A stretch of 62,442 bases of DNA. Origin: Stentor roeselii. Its lineage: Eukaryota > Ciliophora > Heterotrichea > Heterotrichida > Stentoridae. Location of the stretch: positions 1 to 62,442 of the forward strand of contig RSEH01000272.1 of NCBI GenBank assembly GCA_006503475.1, in the 5' to 3' direction. The translations under genes and the position numbers were made by a program. Position 1 is the stretch's first letter. The number at the start of each line of letters is the position of its first letter. The notes beneath the pieces were generated by a model that was given only the letters and a program-made list of their open reading frames with translations, was not told where the DNA came from and ran no database searches. Below are positions 20,289-30,205 of the stretch, piece after piece.

Positions 20289-21830
20289 ATGAAAAGGCCA
20301 GAAACTCCTGACTTTGCCAGTAAAAAATCCATTCACTTAGACCTAAGCAAATCAAGGATTTTTTCTTTCATCGAAAGTTGCACTCCAGTCATAAAGAACC
20401 AAAGTTTATTCAATTTTACTTCAAAAAGACACCCGACAAGACAAGACCCAACAAGTGAAAAAATTAAAAAAGCAGCAGAAAACCTTTCAGTTAAAATCAT
20501 TGAAAGTTTTAAAATCATGTTTCCACAGTCCCATGAAAAAGAAACACTTGAATTTCAATCAAAAGTTGCAACAATAGTCGAGGAATTCTTCAGAAATTCT
20601 GAAATTTCTTCGATATTTTCAAATAAACCTGAAGAATTAGATGAAAACTTCAAAATCCTTGCAAATCAAATCGAAAAAATCACATCTTGGAGGTTTTTTC
20701 AATGTGAAACTTTTTCCAAGTTTTCATCGATTTTACTAAAAAAACTCGAAAGTTCTACTAAAAAAACTTTAAAATCTGAAGAACTTGTTAAAGACTTGCA
20801 AAAAAAATTAAAAGAATTAAAAAAAAGTATCAAAAATTTATTTGAACAGCTAAAAATCTCTGACTTTCCTGAAGGAGTAAAAAAAGTGTAAAAGTCATTC
20901 AGCGAAGTCCCGAACTTTCGAGGACGAAGAAAATTATCTGATTTAAAAATCGCGAAAAATATCGAAAATTTACCTGAAGACCTGGAAAGTCTTGTCATTG
21001 AGCTTCAGGCTTTGGAAAAAACTCTTGATTCTAGTTCTTGTAAACCAACAAAAGTTGTTTCAAGAATCATTGCAGTTAAAAATAAGATTTCTGAGATTAG
21101 GACGAAAAAAACTATTAAGTTGAATAGAGAACTTTCTCAGAAAGTTAGAAGGGGAATTGAATCTATTGAGAAAAGTTGGGTTATTAATGAGGCTAAAGCT
21201 GCTACTCCCAGGGTTAGGGATCGGCTGGTTAAAGATAATTCTAGAGAGTTTTCTCCTTTTGTTCAGAATGAAAAAATCAGGGGGTTGAGTCCGATATTTT
21301 CGAGAACAATGAACACCTCAGGTTTCTTCAGCGAGCGTTCTCAAGACGATGTAAAAGACCACAGCCAAATCTCCCTCTCTCTAAAATCAAAAGAAGAAGC
21401 TCTAGACCACCTAACACAAACAAAACTCCAAAAGACCGACGAGCTCTCCTCCCTAATCCTGCAATACAAGTCAAAGCTATTCGATCTCGAGCAAGAACGC
21501 GACTCTTTCTTAAAAATCAAAGCAAAAGCCTTCACCGAGGTGAAAAAACTAAAACAACTTGAAGAAAACTTAAAATTCAAAGAATCAAGTCTTTCCTCCC
21601 GTTCTTTTCCTTCAGAAGCCGAAGAAATCATCTGGATGGACCTACGTCAAAAAGAGAAAAACTTGGAAGAAGCCCTTGAAAAAATCAACTCCGAATACAA
21701 AAATCTTCACAAAGAAAAACAAAGCATTTCTAAAAACAACTCAATTCTTCAATTCAAATCTTCTGCCATTTGTGAAACTTGGAATTTTGTCAAGTCAAGT
21801 CTGAAAAGCTTGAAATCTTTGAATTTATAG
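20289..21830 (+). CDS. coiled-coil protein, unknown function (1 intron)
   Basis: Two open segments in the same frame are separated only by one in-frame TAA at 20889-20891. A 15-nt intron at 20888-20902 removes that TAA and yields one 508-residue protein. The N-terminus (about 1-60) is basic and Ser/Thr-rich. Residues 60-200 and 340-480 are helical with heptad character (for example LKELKKSIKNLFEQLK, then LEQERDSFLKIKAKAF). No family is recognised. The gene lies between the BEACH gene (8 nt upstream) and another coiled-coil gene (11 nt downstream) on the same strand. Confidence 0.82.
20888..20902 (+). other. 15-nt intron
   Basis: GTAAAAGTCATTCAG: 15 nt, GT...AG, with A at position 10 like the other introns in the window. 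It contains the only stop in an otherwise open 1.5-kb frame. Removal leaves the frame unchanged and joins a GT|C (Val) codon. Confidence 0.85.
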
Positions 21831-21841
21831 AGTAATTAAAT

Positions 21842-24442
21842 ATGAACGATATTGAAAGTCCTGTCAAAAAAAGACAACCGCTGGAAAGTCAGGAAATTCT
21901 TAGTTTTGCCTCTGATCAGAAAAATAAAGACTCAAGGGTTCGTGTCGCGATTAAAAAACTTTTGGAAAGTGAAGCTGAAAGGAATGAAGACTTGAAAGAA
22001 GAGAATCAAGTTATTGAAAAACAAATCAAGGCCTTGGTTTTACTGCTTGTGGAAAAAGATGAGAAAATTAAGGGACTTAAAGTCAGGAAAGTTGATAAAA
22101 GATTGAATAAAAAATTCGCTTTTCAGAGGATTTTTTATAGAATTCAAGGAATTTTGAATAAAAAGAAAAAAATCGCGGTTTTAAGAATTTTGAATCGTAG
22201 AGAATGGAAAAAATTAGAGGGGGTTAGAGTTGCTTTGAGAAATGAAGAATTGAAAAAGAGGCTTTTTTGGGGTTTTAGGGTTTTTGAGAGGTATTTTAGG
22301 GTTTTTTTTAAGGATCTGGCAGGGGTTCAGAGAGTTTTAAAGAAAAACTTGAGGATTTACTTTAAAACCTTGATTTTTCCTTGCAAATCGATGAGCATAT
22401 CGAAAGTTAAGAATTTTTCAAAACTGATTTCATTGTTTCAGTCGATTTCGACCAGAAGGTCATTTCTCAGTTCTTGGTTCAAATTATTAAAACGTAAAAC
22501 TTTGCCAGTCAAAACCGAGTCCATCAAAAACATTCGAAATTTTCTCTGTTTTCGACTTCAAAGAACTGTTAAAACTTACTTAAAATCAATCATATTCAAC
22601 CTTAAAACTTTCTGCGAAAATCTCAATTTACATTCTCTTAAAACTTCCCACAAGTCTTTTCTCTCATCTTACAAGAAAAATACTCAAAAAAACCTAAACC
22701 TGCAAGTCCTAAACTTCATCTATAAAAAAAAAATCACTCAAAAATCAAGTCATTTTCTCAACAAATGGAAAAAAAAAACCCTAAAAATCAACTTAAAATC
22801 TTTCAACCTTCAAAAAATTTTCTCAAAAATTCTTCAAAAAAGGTTAAATTTTTTTTTCCGAAAAAGCAGCAAAAAACGTCTTCCAACCAAACTTTTCCTA
22901 ATTTTTTCAGAAAAAACCTGGCAAATTTTCCGTCTTTTTCAAAGACTTTACAGAAAAAATCGAATTCTTGCTTACAAAAAACACTTTTCAGAATCTTTAG
23001 AGTCCTGTATATCAGCGAAGGACACTTTCGAGACTCTTGAAAGTAAGATAGAGAAAAGTGAGATTGAAAGTCGTTTACTGAGTCATAAAGTCTCAGAACA
23101 GTCTTCTGAGTTAAGGTCTCTTGAGTCCCTCTGCAGCGAAAACAATGTAAAATTAAAGACTTTAAAGCAAAACCTTCTTGAAAAGCATTCAAAATTAGAA
23201 ACCCTTCTTCATTCACCTCTTCAAAATCAAAACCTTTCAACTCTAGAAAAAAAATCTCTTCAACAAGTAGAATATCTCGAAGCAGCTTCTTCAAAACTTC
23301 ACCTTCTTCAAGAAAAACACGAAAAATTAACCCAAGAAAACCTTTCAATAGAAAATCATTCAAAAGTCCTTCAACAAAGTATTGAAAACTCTTCATTAAA
23401 ATACACAAAAATCATTGAAGAAAGCAAATCAAGAACTGACCAAAGATCAGATGTTCAGAGTTTATCTCAAACTTCAAACATCTTAGAAGAAGAACTGAAA
23501 AATCTTTCTTTTCTCATCAAAAACACTTCTTCCGACCTGAAACTGCTAAAAGAAAAAATCCTTGAAAAAAACACTGAAACCCTTCAACAAGAAATTTTCA
23601 ATTCTCAGGCAAGAGAAGAAGAAGTTCTTTTTGAAGTCAACCGTCTGGAAAGCGAGCTTTCCAGAGAAAATGAAGGAAAAGAAAAGCAACTTCAAGAAAT
23701 CAGCTCAGAAATCACTCACGTTAAAGAACAGCTCAAGTTTTCAAAAGACGATATTGAAAAACTTAAAAATTTCCTGAAAGAATCAGCTGGAAAAGTAAAA
23801 AATCTTGGAAAAATCACTGAAGATCTTAATGTTTTAAAGAGTAATTTCGAATCTGGAAGGAAAAAACTTACAGAACTTAAAGAAATTAATTTTTTACAAC
23901 AGTCAAACTTAACATCTCTTCAAAAAAAGTCAAAAGAACTCGAGTTTTCCATTCGTTCACGAAAAGACGATGCAGAAAAACGTCGAATAGAAATTTCTTT
24001 ACTTGAAAACAAATTAGTCTTATCAGAACTCTCCTCTCAAGAATCTCAAAAACAGCTAAAAACCCATCAAAAGTCAAAAGAAGACCTCGAAACCTACACA
24101 AAAACCTTAGAACAACAAGTTTTTCGCTTAGAAGAAGCCTGTTCAAAGCAAGTCTCCCAAGACATCACTTTTTACACCTTCGAAAACGCAGGCCTTTCAC
24201 AAAAAGTAGAAAGACTCGAGCAAGAACTTCTTTTTTTCAACGAAGAAACAGCTCAAAGACGTCGAGAAGTAGCAGAAGTTAAACCAGAAATCGAGAATTA
24301 TCGAGTAATCCTCGCAGCAATGGAGGAAAAAATCGCGGAAAATGAATTAAAACTAAAAGAAACTCAACTTGAAAAACAAAGAATTCAAGCAGAGACTAAA
24401 ATTTTAAAGGAAAGGCTGAAGTCTTTAAGTATTAAATCTTAA
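21842..24442 (+). CDS. coiled-coil protein with Sfi1-like N-terminal repeats
   Basis: This is an 866-residue protein. After a short helical start, residues about 85-345 are very basic and aromatic, with recurring helical units that contain Trp or Phe followed by Lys/Arg, such as FLSSWFKLLKRKTL, HFLNKWKKKTLKIN and TWQIFRLFQRLYRKN. This spacing is like that of centrin-binding Sfi1 repeats, but the repeats are degenerate and the reading is tentative. Residues about 370-866 form an almost continuous coiled coil. If the Sfi1 reading is right, the protein would bind centrin at basal bodies or contractile fibres. Its last 18 nt overlap the 3' end of the opposite-strand papain-fold gene. Confidence 0.8.
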   Translation: MNDIESPVKKRQPLESQEILSFASDQKNKDSRVRVAIKKLLESEAERNEDLKEENQVIEKQIKALVLLLVEKDEKIKGLKVRKVDKRLNKKFAFQRIFYRIQGILNKKKKIAVLRILNRREWKKLEGVRVALRNEELKKRLFWGFRVFERYFRVFFKDLAGVQRVLKKNLRIYFKTLIFPCKSMSISKVKNFSKLISLFQSISTRRSFLSSWFKLLKRKTLPVKTESIKNIRNFLCFRLQRTVKTYLKSIIFNLKTFCENLNLHSLKTSHKSFLSSYKKNTQKNLNLQVLNFIYKKKITQKSSHFLNKWKKKTLKINLKSFNLQKIFSKILQKRLNFFFRKSSKKRLPTKLFLIFSEKTWQIFRLFQRLYRKNRILAYKKHFSESLESCISAKDTFETLESKIEKSEIESRLLSHKVSEQSSELRSLESLCSENNVKLKTLKQNLLEKHSKLETLLHSPLQNQNLSTLEKKSLQQVEYLEAASSKLHLLQEKHEKLTQENLSIENHSKVLQQSIENSSLKYTKIIEESKSRTDQRSDVQSLSQTSNILEEELKNLSFLIKNTSSDLKLLKEKILEKNTETLQQEIFNSQAREEEVLFEVNRLESELSRENEGKEKQLQEISSEITHVKEQLKFSKDDIEKLKNFLKESAGKVKNLGKITEDLNVLKSNFESGRKKLTELKEINFLQQSNLTSLQKKSKELEFSIRSRKDDAEKRRIEISLLENKLVLSELSSQESQKQLKTHQKSKEDLETYTKTLEQQVFRLEEACSKQVSQDITFYTFENAGLSQKVERLEQELLFFNEETAQRRREVAEVKPEIENYRVILAAMEEKIAENELKLKETQLEKQRIQAETKILKERLKSLSIKS

Positions 24443-25129
24443 TTCACAGTTCTTTGAAAAAGTGACTGAATAGACTTCTTCAAACAACCCGCAGGGGCCT
24501 TTTGGGTCAGTTGATGAAAGGTTGAGTCTCAGGTACCCGGAGTACCCCCAGCCTAGTCCCCAGTTGTTTTTAAGGGAAATGACTTCATTTGAATAGAAGG
24601 CACTTCCATCAGCAAGCATGTAGTGAGTACCGTAATAAGAAGTACTGCAGAGGTAGTTACCTGACTTGTATGATGTGAAAGACTCGTTGTTGTATCGAAT
24701 TTTTACGATTAGAGGAGTTTTTGATAGAGCTGAAAGGAAATCTGAAGAGTTGTTGATTATATGATGGGTAAAATTTGAAAGTTTTATGTTTGGGTAAGCT
24801 TTTGGGGATAGTGATATTGATTGACCGAAGTAAGGATAGACTGGCTCGAAGTAGGTTCCGTTTTCTATTAGGAAGGTTAAAGAATCTAATACTGAACCAC
24901 CTAAACAGGATGAAGGGCCGAGATTTGATAATAGGAACTGCTCGGAAAAGTTTATCATTGTACCTTCGTTTAATTCTCTTGCGAAAGCGGATTCAAATGC
25001 ACTTACTGCTGAGAATATGTACGATGCGTTGCAGTTTCTCTCGTTTTTGACTTCGCTTACTGAATATTGAACTTTTGGCATGGTGATTGAGGTTGTCGTG
25101 GATAGGACTAAGAGAAAAAAAAGGAACAT
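24425..25129 (-). CDS. papain-fold (C1A) protein with Cys-to-Ser active site
   Basis: This 234-residue protein has a signal peptide (about 1-16) and a C1A peptidase fold without a propeptide. Aligned to papain, the active-site segment VKNERNCNASYIFSAV replaces the catalytic Cys with Ser36 and the oxyanion Gln with Glu30. The catalytic His (GTHYMLADG, His169) and Asn (LKNNWGLGWGYSGYL, Asn188) remain. SEQFLLSNLG and ENGTYFEPVYPYF match conserved fold segments. Similar Cys-to-Ser papain-like proteins exist in the Plasmodium SERA family. It may be a non-catalytic binding protein or an atypical serine hydrolase. The frame is intact, with no sign of decay. It lies in the secretory pathway or outside the cell. 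Confidence 0.88.
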   Translation of the reverse strand: MFLFFLLVLSTTTSITMPKVQYSVSEVKNERNCNASYIFSAVSAFESAFARELNEGTMINFSEQFLLSNLGPSSCLGGSVLDSLTFLIENGTYFEPVYPYFGQSISLSPKAYPNIKLSNFTHHIINNSSDFLSALSKTPLIVKIRYNNESFTSYKSGNYLCSTSYYGTHYMLADGSAFYSNEVISLKNNWGLGWGYSGYLRLNLSSTDPKGPCGLFEEVYSVTFSKNCELRFNT

Positions 25130-25770
25130 TTTTAGAAAATTTTAGAATTTTTAGGATTTTTGGGTTTTTTTGGATTTTAGAGGTTTTTTGTTTTGGTTTG
25201 GGATTTTAGAGGGTTTTGGAAGAAGGAATTTGGAATGGGTTTTTAATGAATGGAGAAGAATTGAGGGAAGATTTTTTATTATTTTAATTATGTTGATAAA
25301 TTTTGTGTTTTATAGATTTTTATTATTGGGATTTAAAATTTGAATGTTTTTCTTGGGTTAAGTGATGAGGGTTTTAAAGGCTTATTCTCAGACTTAAGCA
25401 TTTTCTGGATCTTTGAGATGAGGAGCTTTTTTTAACACTGATTTGATTGGGGATAAAGGGTTTTTCATTACAGGATTGAATATTTGAGAAATTGAATAGT
25501 TCAATAGCTATTGAGGTCTATAAGTAAAAATCTGAAATATGTCTGATCAATAAGATATAAAACAAATTATAAAATCTAATCATTATTGATAAGAAAGATG
25601 AAATATTACGGTTTAACTATATTTTAATGATAACTTCAAATGTACCATCAAGAATTTATTACTAAAAATTTTCAATTTTTTATTCAGATCAGTTATATCA
25701 CAACATCTATAAAATTTAAAATATAATCTTAAATGATTACTTAAACTTTCCCCCTATCTATACCAATCAA
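25130..25770. other. 640-nt intergenic region with pyrimidine/purine skew
   Basis: No gene was found. The first 90 nt upstream of the papain-fold gene are strongly skewed: read toward the gene the strand consists almost only of A and C runs (AAACCC, CCTAAAAAT). The rest is plain AT-rich sequence. Confidence 0.55.
25141..25175 (-). promoter_or_regulatory. A/C-rich upstream block (papain-fold gene)
   Basis: Read toward the gene: AAAACCC-like tracts ending in AACCCAAAAATCCTAAAAA then TTC, 12-46 nt upstream of the ATG. Very similar blocks sit about 135-195 nt upstream of four of the four-span paralogues, so it may be a shared promoter element. Confidence 0.4.
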
Positions 25771-26667
25771 TCATCTATATAAACTCCTGTTTATTACTTG
25801 ACTAATCAAAGCCAAGAACAATTGAATAACAAGGATGCTAACAGCAAAAATAAGCCCAACACTCCAGTCAAAGTCGAAAGTATCAACATTTCCTTTTATT
25901 TTCGAGAAACTTGAAAACTTAGAAGTCTGATAATAATAAACAAACCCAACCAAATAAATCAAAATAGACAAACAGCTCAAAATAGTAAACCCCTTGATAG
26001 GAATCCTTGTCCTTCTTCTACAAAGCTTCACAAAATACAACAGCATCGTTAAACTGGCTAAAACAATAACAACAATACTAAATCCAAACATAACTTTACC
26101 GGATTTACTTATTTCTTTAATAGACCTGCAAAAATGAGGGCAGTCCTCAAAATAATCCTTATCAGGTTTACAGAAATCATCATAAAAGTCCTCAAGTGAA
26201 TTACTTCCTTTACCTTCCGAGTCACTGATTTTTTTTTCTTTTAGTAAACCAAATGAAAAGTAACAGTAATCGAACCAGGGATAATTTAAAGACTGGATTA
26301 AAACAGAGAGTTCCATGTAGAGGAATATCGGGAATGGTATTGAACTTCCACATCGACTCATACAGTTTTTTATCTGATTCCATATGATGGAGCGTCTATT
26401 GGGGCGTACTTGGAATTCTTTTCTTTTTTCTGGATATGAAGGTCTTCTTTCTGGGTATCCTGGTCTTCCTAATAAGTTTCTAGGGATTATAGGGCATCCG
26501 AACCTACCAGATGGGTATGCGAAAGACTGGTTTATGATGTTAATGTTTGAATCATTGTAACCTTCTGAATGGGGAACTATTGGATTCCTTGGGTTTTCGT
26601 TGTTTGGCTCTAATGGAGATATTAGACGTGGGTTATTTACTCTGAAGTCTGTAGAATAATTAGTCAT
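25771..26667 (-). CDS. four-span membrane protein, paralogue 1
   Basis: This 298-residue member belongs to a five-gene tandem family. It has a long N-terminal Pro/Tyr-rich tail (GRPGYPERRPSYPEKRKEF) and TM1 near residues 108-128, followed by a CYFSFGL motif. A Cys-containing loop reads FYDDFCKPDKDYFEDCPHFC. TM2 (FGFSIVVIVLASLTMLLYFV), TM3 (LSCLSILIYLVGFVYYY) and TM4 (LIFAVSILVIQLFLALI) follow. It is the most diverged of paralogues 1-4: TM1 is weaker and the Pro-rich tail has more Arg. The layout (four spans, Cys-rich first loop) is claudin/PMP22-like, but no homology is claimed. Function unknown. Confidence 0.85.
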   Translation of the reverse strand: MTNYSTDFRVNNPRLISPLEPNNENPRNPIVPHSEGYNDSNINIINQSFAYPSGRFGCPIIPRNLLGRPGYPERRPSYPEKRKEFQVRPNRRSIIWNQIKNCMSRCGSSIPFPIFLYMELSVLIQSLNYPWFDYCYFSFGLLKEKKISDSEGKGSNSLEDFYDDFCKPDKDYFEDCPHFCRSIKEISKSGKVMFGFSIVVIVLASLTMLLYFVKLCRRRTRIPIKGFTILSCLSILIYLVGFVYYYQTSKFSSFSKIKGNVDTFDFDWSVGLIFAVSILVIQLFLALISQVINRSLYR

Positions 26668-27613
26668 TTTTATTAATTTGGATTATTTTTAGCTAGAAGT
26701 TGAAAAGTTAGTTTATTTGGAAAATTTAAAGAGTTTTTTTATGAAGATGATAAAGGATTTTAGTGTTGATAATTCTTGATATTTAGTTTTTTTTAGGAGA
26801 TATTAGAAAAAAAGTATTGATGGAGTTTTTAGGGTTTTTTGGGGTTTGAGGAGGATTTTACCTTGCCCATCAATGGGTTTAGGATTTTAAAAAATTCTGA
26901 GTTATGTTTTCTGTAATTGCAAACTTAATTATGCATTTAAGCTTGTTTCTGTACTTCAGGAACTTTATAAGATTTGATAAAAAAATTATTCTATTATAAA
27001 ATAGGATGTTTAAATTATCCTCAGCGGTAAATATAGATGCTTTACTATCAACAACAAGTATAATAAATAAATTTAAGACTGCTTTTTAGGATTGTTCGAT
27101 ATCATCATTTAAAATCAAGGGATTGAAGTATATATCCTAATTGATTTAAATCAATTGTTTCATCAATACAAAATTATTTGATTAATAACTTTGGTGTTTA
27201 TAGTTACTTATTTTTTTACTCTGCCTTGACTGGGTATCAAAGGGTTTTTCATTAAAGGAATCCAAATCAATGATATTTTCTAGGTTGATTTGTAAAAAAC
27301 CTGAAAAAAAAATCTGATAAATTAGATATTTGAAAACTATGAAAAGGCTTACCAATGTTGCTATTAAATATGGAATATTATACCGAAACTATGCTTACAA
27401 ATCTATAAATCTATTTAATATTCAACTTAAAAGTAATCAAATAATTAACTGCGAAATTTTTAATGATTATTTCGGTTTTAATCGCAAAATTCCTTCAACC
27501 GATCATCAAATTTTCTATTCATACTCATAGCATTAAAAATCTTCCTATAATCATTGAAAATTGATCCTCAATATTCCTAAACATTTTACCATAAATCATA
27601 CTAATAATATTAA
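26668..27613. other. intergenic spacer within the four-span gene array
   Basis: A 946-nt spacer. It holds the A/C-rich block near 26822-26862 and a stretch near 27003-27055 (tttaaattatcct...gatg(c/t)tttactatcaa) that recurs upstream of paralogues 2 and 4, so part of the spacer was duplicated together with the genes. A 66-codon plus-strand frame at 27330 has no support. Confidence 0.65.
26821..26862 (-). promoter_or_regulatory. conserved upstream block, paralogue 1
   Basis: Read toward the gene: ATCCTCCTCAAACCCCAAAA then AACCCTAAAAACTC, about 155-195 nt before the ATG. Aligns with the blocks at 28666, 30340 and 31944. Confidence 0.5.
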
Positions 27614-28513
27614 TTAGCTATATAAAGTACTAACTAAATTTTTGCTAAGTAATGCCAGAACAAACTGAAGTACAAAGATGGGAATAGCAATAGCAAATCC
27701 AGCACTCCATCCAAAGTTATCAGGATCATGTTCAAGGTTCCCCCAATCAGTTTTAGTATCCGAGAAGCTTGAAAACTTCGAAGTCTCATAATAAACAACA
27801 AACCCTACCAAATAAAGCACAAACGACAACCAGGTGAAAATCGTAAATAACACCCTAGGAATCCTAGCCCTTCTAATCTTAAGCTTGACCAAAATCAAAA
27901 AAATCATCAACCCAGTTAAAACAACAACAACAATAGCGAATCCAAGCATAATTTTACTTGAATGTCTCACTTCTTTAATAGACCTGCAAAAATGAGGACA
28001 GTACTTAAAATAGTCCTTATCAGGTTTACAGACATCATCATAAAAGTTCTCAAGTGTGTTCGTACCGTCACCTTTCTTGATGTCCTTATCAATTATTTTA
28101 TTTTCTTTTCTTAATCCAAATGCAAAGTAACAGTAATGAAACCAGGGAGTGACTAAAGAGACAATTAAGAGAATTAACTCTAAAATGATGAGGATAAGGA
28201 AATATGTTGTACCTGCACATCGAAAGTAACTCCTTTGAGCAGGGATTATCAAGGCTTGTTGCTGGTTGTAGTAAACTGGACCTGGATTAGGGGGCGCCTG
28301 GTATGCCGGATTGGATGATGGGTATGTCGGACTTGGTAATGGGTAACCAGGGCTTGATGCTGGGAGTGAGAAAGGCTGGCTTATGTAAGTGTTTGAATAA
28401 TCGTATTCTTCTGATTGGGGCACTACTGGGTTGCTCGGGTTGTAGTTGTTTGGCTCTAAGGGAGAACTAAGACCTGGGTTATTTATACTGGACTCTGTAG
28501 AATAATTATTCAT
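27614..28513 (-). CDS. four-span membrane protein, paralogue 2
   Basis: This 299-residue member has the conserved N-terminus (SSINNPGLSSPLEPNNYNPS), a Pro-rich tail with YPLPSPTYPSSNPAYQAPP, and TM1 ending TPWFHYCYFAFGL. The first loop reads KKGDGTNTLENFYDDVCKPD and then YFKYCPHFCRSIKEV. TM2 (LGFAIVVVVLTGLMIFLILV), TM3 (FTWLSFVLYLVGFVVYYETS) and TM4 (AIPIFVLQFVLALLSK) follow. It is very close to paralogues 3 and 4 throughout the membrane part, while the Pro-rich tail varies. Both ends are intact. Confidence 0.86.
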   Translation of the reverse strand: MNNYSTESSINNPGLSSPLEPNNYNPSNPVVPQSEEYDYSNTYISQPFSLPASSPGYPLPSPTYPSSNPAYQAPPNPGPVYYNQQQALIIPAQRSYFRCAGTTYFLILIILELILLIVSLVTPWFHYCYFAFGLRKENKIIDKDIKKGDGTNTLENFYDDVCKPDKDYFKYCPHFCRSIKEVRHSSKIMLGFAIVVVVLTGLMIFLILVKLKIRRARIPRVLFTIFTWLSFVLYLVGFVVYYETSKFSSFSDTKTDWGNLEHDPDNFGWSAGFAIAIPIFVLQFVLALLSKNLVSTLYS

Positions 28514-29296
28514 TTAGTATATTTTGTTTATTTTTATCATTCAAGATGAAATTTCAGATTAGGGTTGGAAAATTTTCATAGTTTTTAGGAAGATTGATTA
28601 GTGATTTTAAGTTGGTAAGGTTGTTTAGTGAGTTTTTTAAGAGATATTTGAAAAATGTTGATTATGGAATTTTTAGAGTTTTTTTGGGTTTTAGGATGAT
28701 TCACCTTACAATCGGGTTATTGAGATTCTTATGATATTTTTTACATATATTTTTAAAATTTTCAAACTAGAATATGCATAAAGATCCTTTCTGTTCTTTA
28801 GACTTATTATTGAGATTTGATTCAGAGTTGAAAGTTCTTGGATGATTAGACCATGATGTTTAAATTATCCTAGGCAGTAAAATAGATGTTTTACTAACAA
28901 AGAAAGGGTTTTATATATAGTACTAAATAGAAAGAGTATTTCTAGTTCAGGAGCCATTGTACGGATATTTAACCAAAGCCTGTAAATAACTCTTATAAAT
29001 CAAATTAATTAAGATATTTAAAATGTTATTTAGATACGTTGAAAGGCTTAACAATACTGATATCTCCAATATTATCTTATAACTATACTTTCCAGTATCT
29101 GCTATCGATTAGATATTCAGAATTAAAAAGTAACATTCAACAATAAAAATTGTTAATAATTATCTCAATTTATTCACTATATTTCTTAGAATTTTCTATT
29201 GATACCCATAGTATTATTAAAATTCCTATAAATATTGAAAATTAGTTCTTCAACGATAACTAAAACATTTTTCATAAATTATGCAAATAATATTCG
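28514..29296. other. intergenic spacer within the four-span gene array
   Basis: A 783-nt spacer that carries the shared upstream block (28666-28705) and the second duplicated stretch near 28857-28910. No gene was found. Confidence 0.65.
28666..28705 (-). promoter_or_regulatory. conserved upstream block, paralogue 2
   Basis: Read toward the gene: ATCATCCTAAAACCCAAAAA then AACTCTAAAAATTCC, about 155-190 nt before the ATG. Closest to the block of paralogue 3. Confidence 0.5.
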
Positions 29297-30205
29297 TTAG
29301 TTATATAAACTACTAACTAAATTTTTGCTGAGTGACGCCAGAATAAACTGAAGTAAAAAGATCGGAATAGCTAAAACAAGTCCAAAACTCCATCCAAAAT
29401 TATTAGGATCATGATCGAGGTTATCCCAATCAGTTTTGGTATACGAGAAGCTTGAAAACTTTGAAGTCTCATAATAAACAATAAATCCCACCAAATAAAG
29501 CACAAATGACAACGAGGGGAAAATAAAAAATAACACCCTAGGAATCTTAGCCCTTTTTATCTTTAGCTTGACAAAAATCAACAAAATTGTCAAGCCAGTT
29601 AAAGTAACAACAACGATGGCGAATCCAAACATGATTTTACTTGAATGCCTCACTTCTTTGATAGACCTGCAGAAATGAGGACAGTATTCGAAATAGTCCT
29701 CATCAGGCTTGCAGACATCATCATAAAAGTCATCAAGTGAGTTCGTGCCGTCGCCTTTCTTGATACTCTTATCAATGCTTTTATATTCTTTTTGTAATCC
29801 AAATAAAAAGTAGCAATAGTAAAACCAGGGACTGAAAAGAGACGCAATTAAGAGACCTAGTTCCAAGATGATAAGTATTAAAAAAAGTGTTGAACTTGCA
29901 CATCGGAAGAGATTCCTTCGACCAGGGATTATCAAGGTTTGTTGCTGGTTGTAGTAAAATGGGCCTGGATTTGGAGCCGTTTGGTATCCAGGGTGCTCTA
30001 CAGGGCTTACTGGGAATACAGGGCTTGCTATTGGGTATACAGGGCTTGATCCTGGGTATCCGAAAGGCTGGCTGATGTGAGTGCTTAAATAATCGTATTC
30101 ACATGGTTGGGGCACTCCTGGGTTGCTCGGGTTGAAATAGTTTGGCCCTAAGGGAAAGCTTAGACCTGGGTTATTCACTCTGGAGTCTGAAGAATAATTA
30201 TTCAT
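29297..30205 (-). CDS. four-span membrane protein, paralogue 3
   Basis: This 302-residue member has the same order: N-terminal SRVNNPGLSFPLGPNYFNPS, a Pro-rich tail with a repeated YP-x-x-SPV pattern (SSPVYPIASPVFPVSPVEHP), TM1 ending SPWFYYCYFLFGL, loop KKGDGTNSLDDFYDDVCKPD, then CPHFCRSIKEVRHSSK, and TM2-TM4. The second loop contains TKTDWDNLDHDPNNFGWS, shared with paralogue 2. The plus strand shows the tail repeats as recurring (a/c)cagggctt units. Intact. Confidence 0.86.
   Translation of the reverse strand: MNNYSSDSRVNNPGLSFPLGPNYFNPSNPGVPQPCEYDYLSTHISQPFGYPGSSPVYPIASPVFPVSPVEHPGYQTAPNPGPFYYNQQQTLIIPGRRNLFRCASSTLFLILIILELGLLIASLFSPWFYYCYFLFGLQKEYKSIDKSIKKGDGTNSLDDFYDDVCKPDEDYFEYCPHFCRSIKEVRHSSKIMFGFAIVVVTLTGLTILLIFVKLKIKRAKIPRVLFFIFPSLSFVLYLVGFIVYYETSKFSSFSYTKTDWDNLDHDPNNFGWSFGLVLAIPIFLLQFILASLSKNLVSSLYN

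Noticed and set aside
20877-20894. 18-nt GT...AG intron alternative
   Set aside because: Would restore the frame but does not fit the 15-nt length and A10 pattern of the other introns.
27330-27530. 66-codon plus-strand frame in the spacer between paralogues 1 and 2
   Set aside because: No similarity to anything in the window and not preserved in the other spacers.
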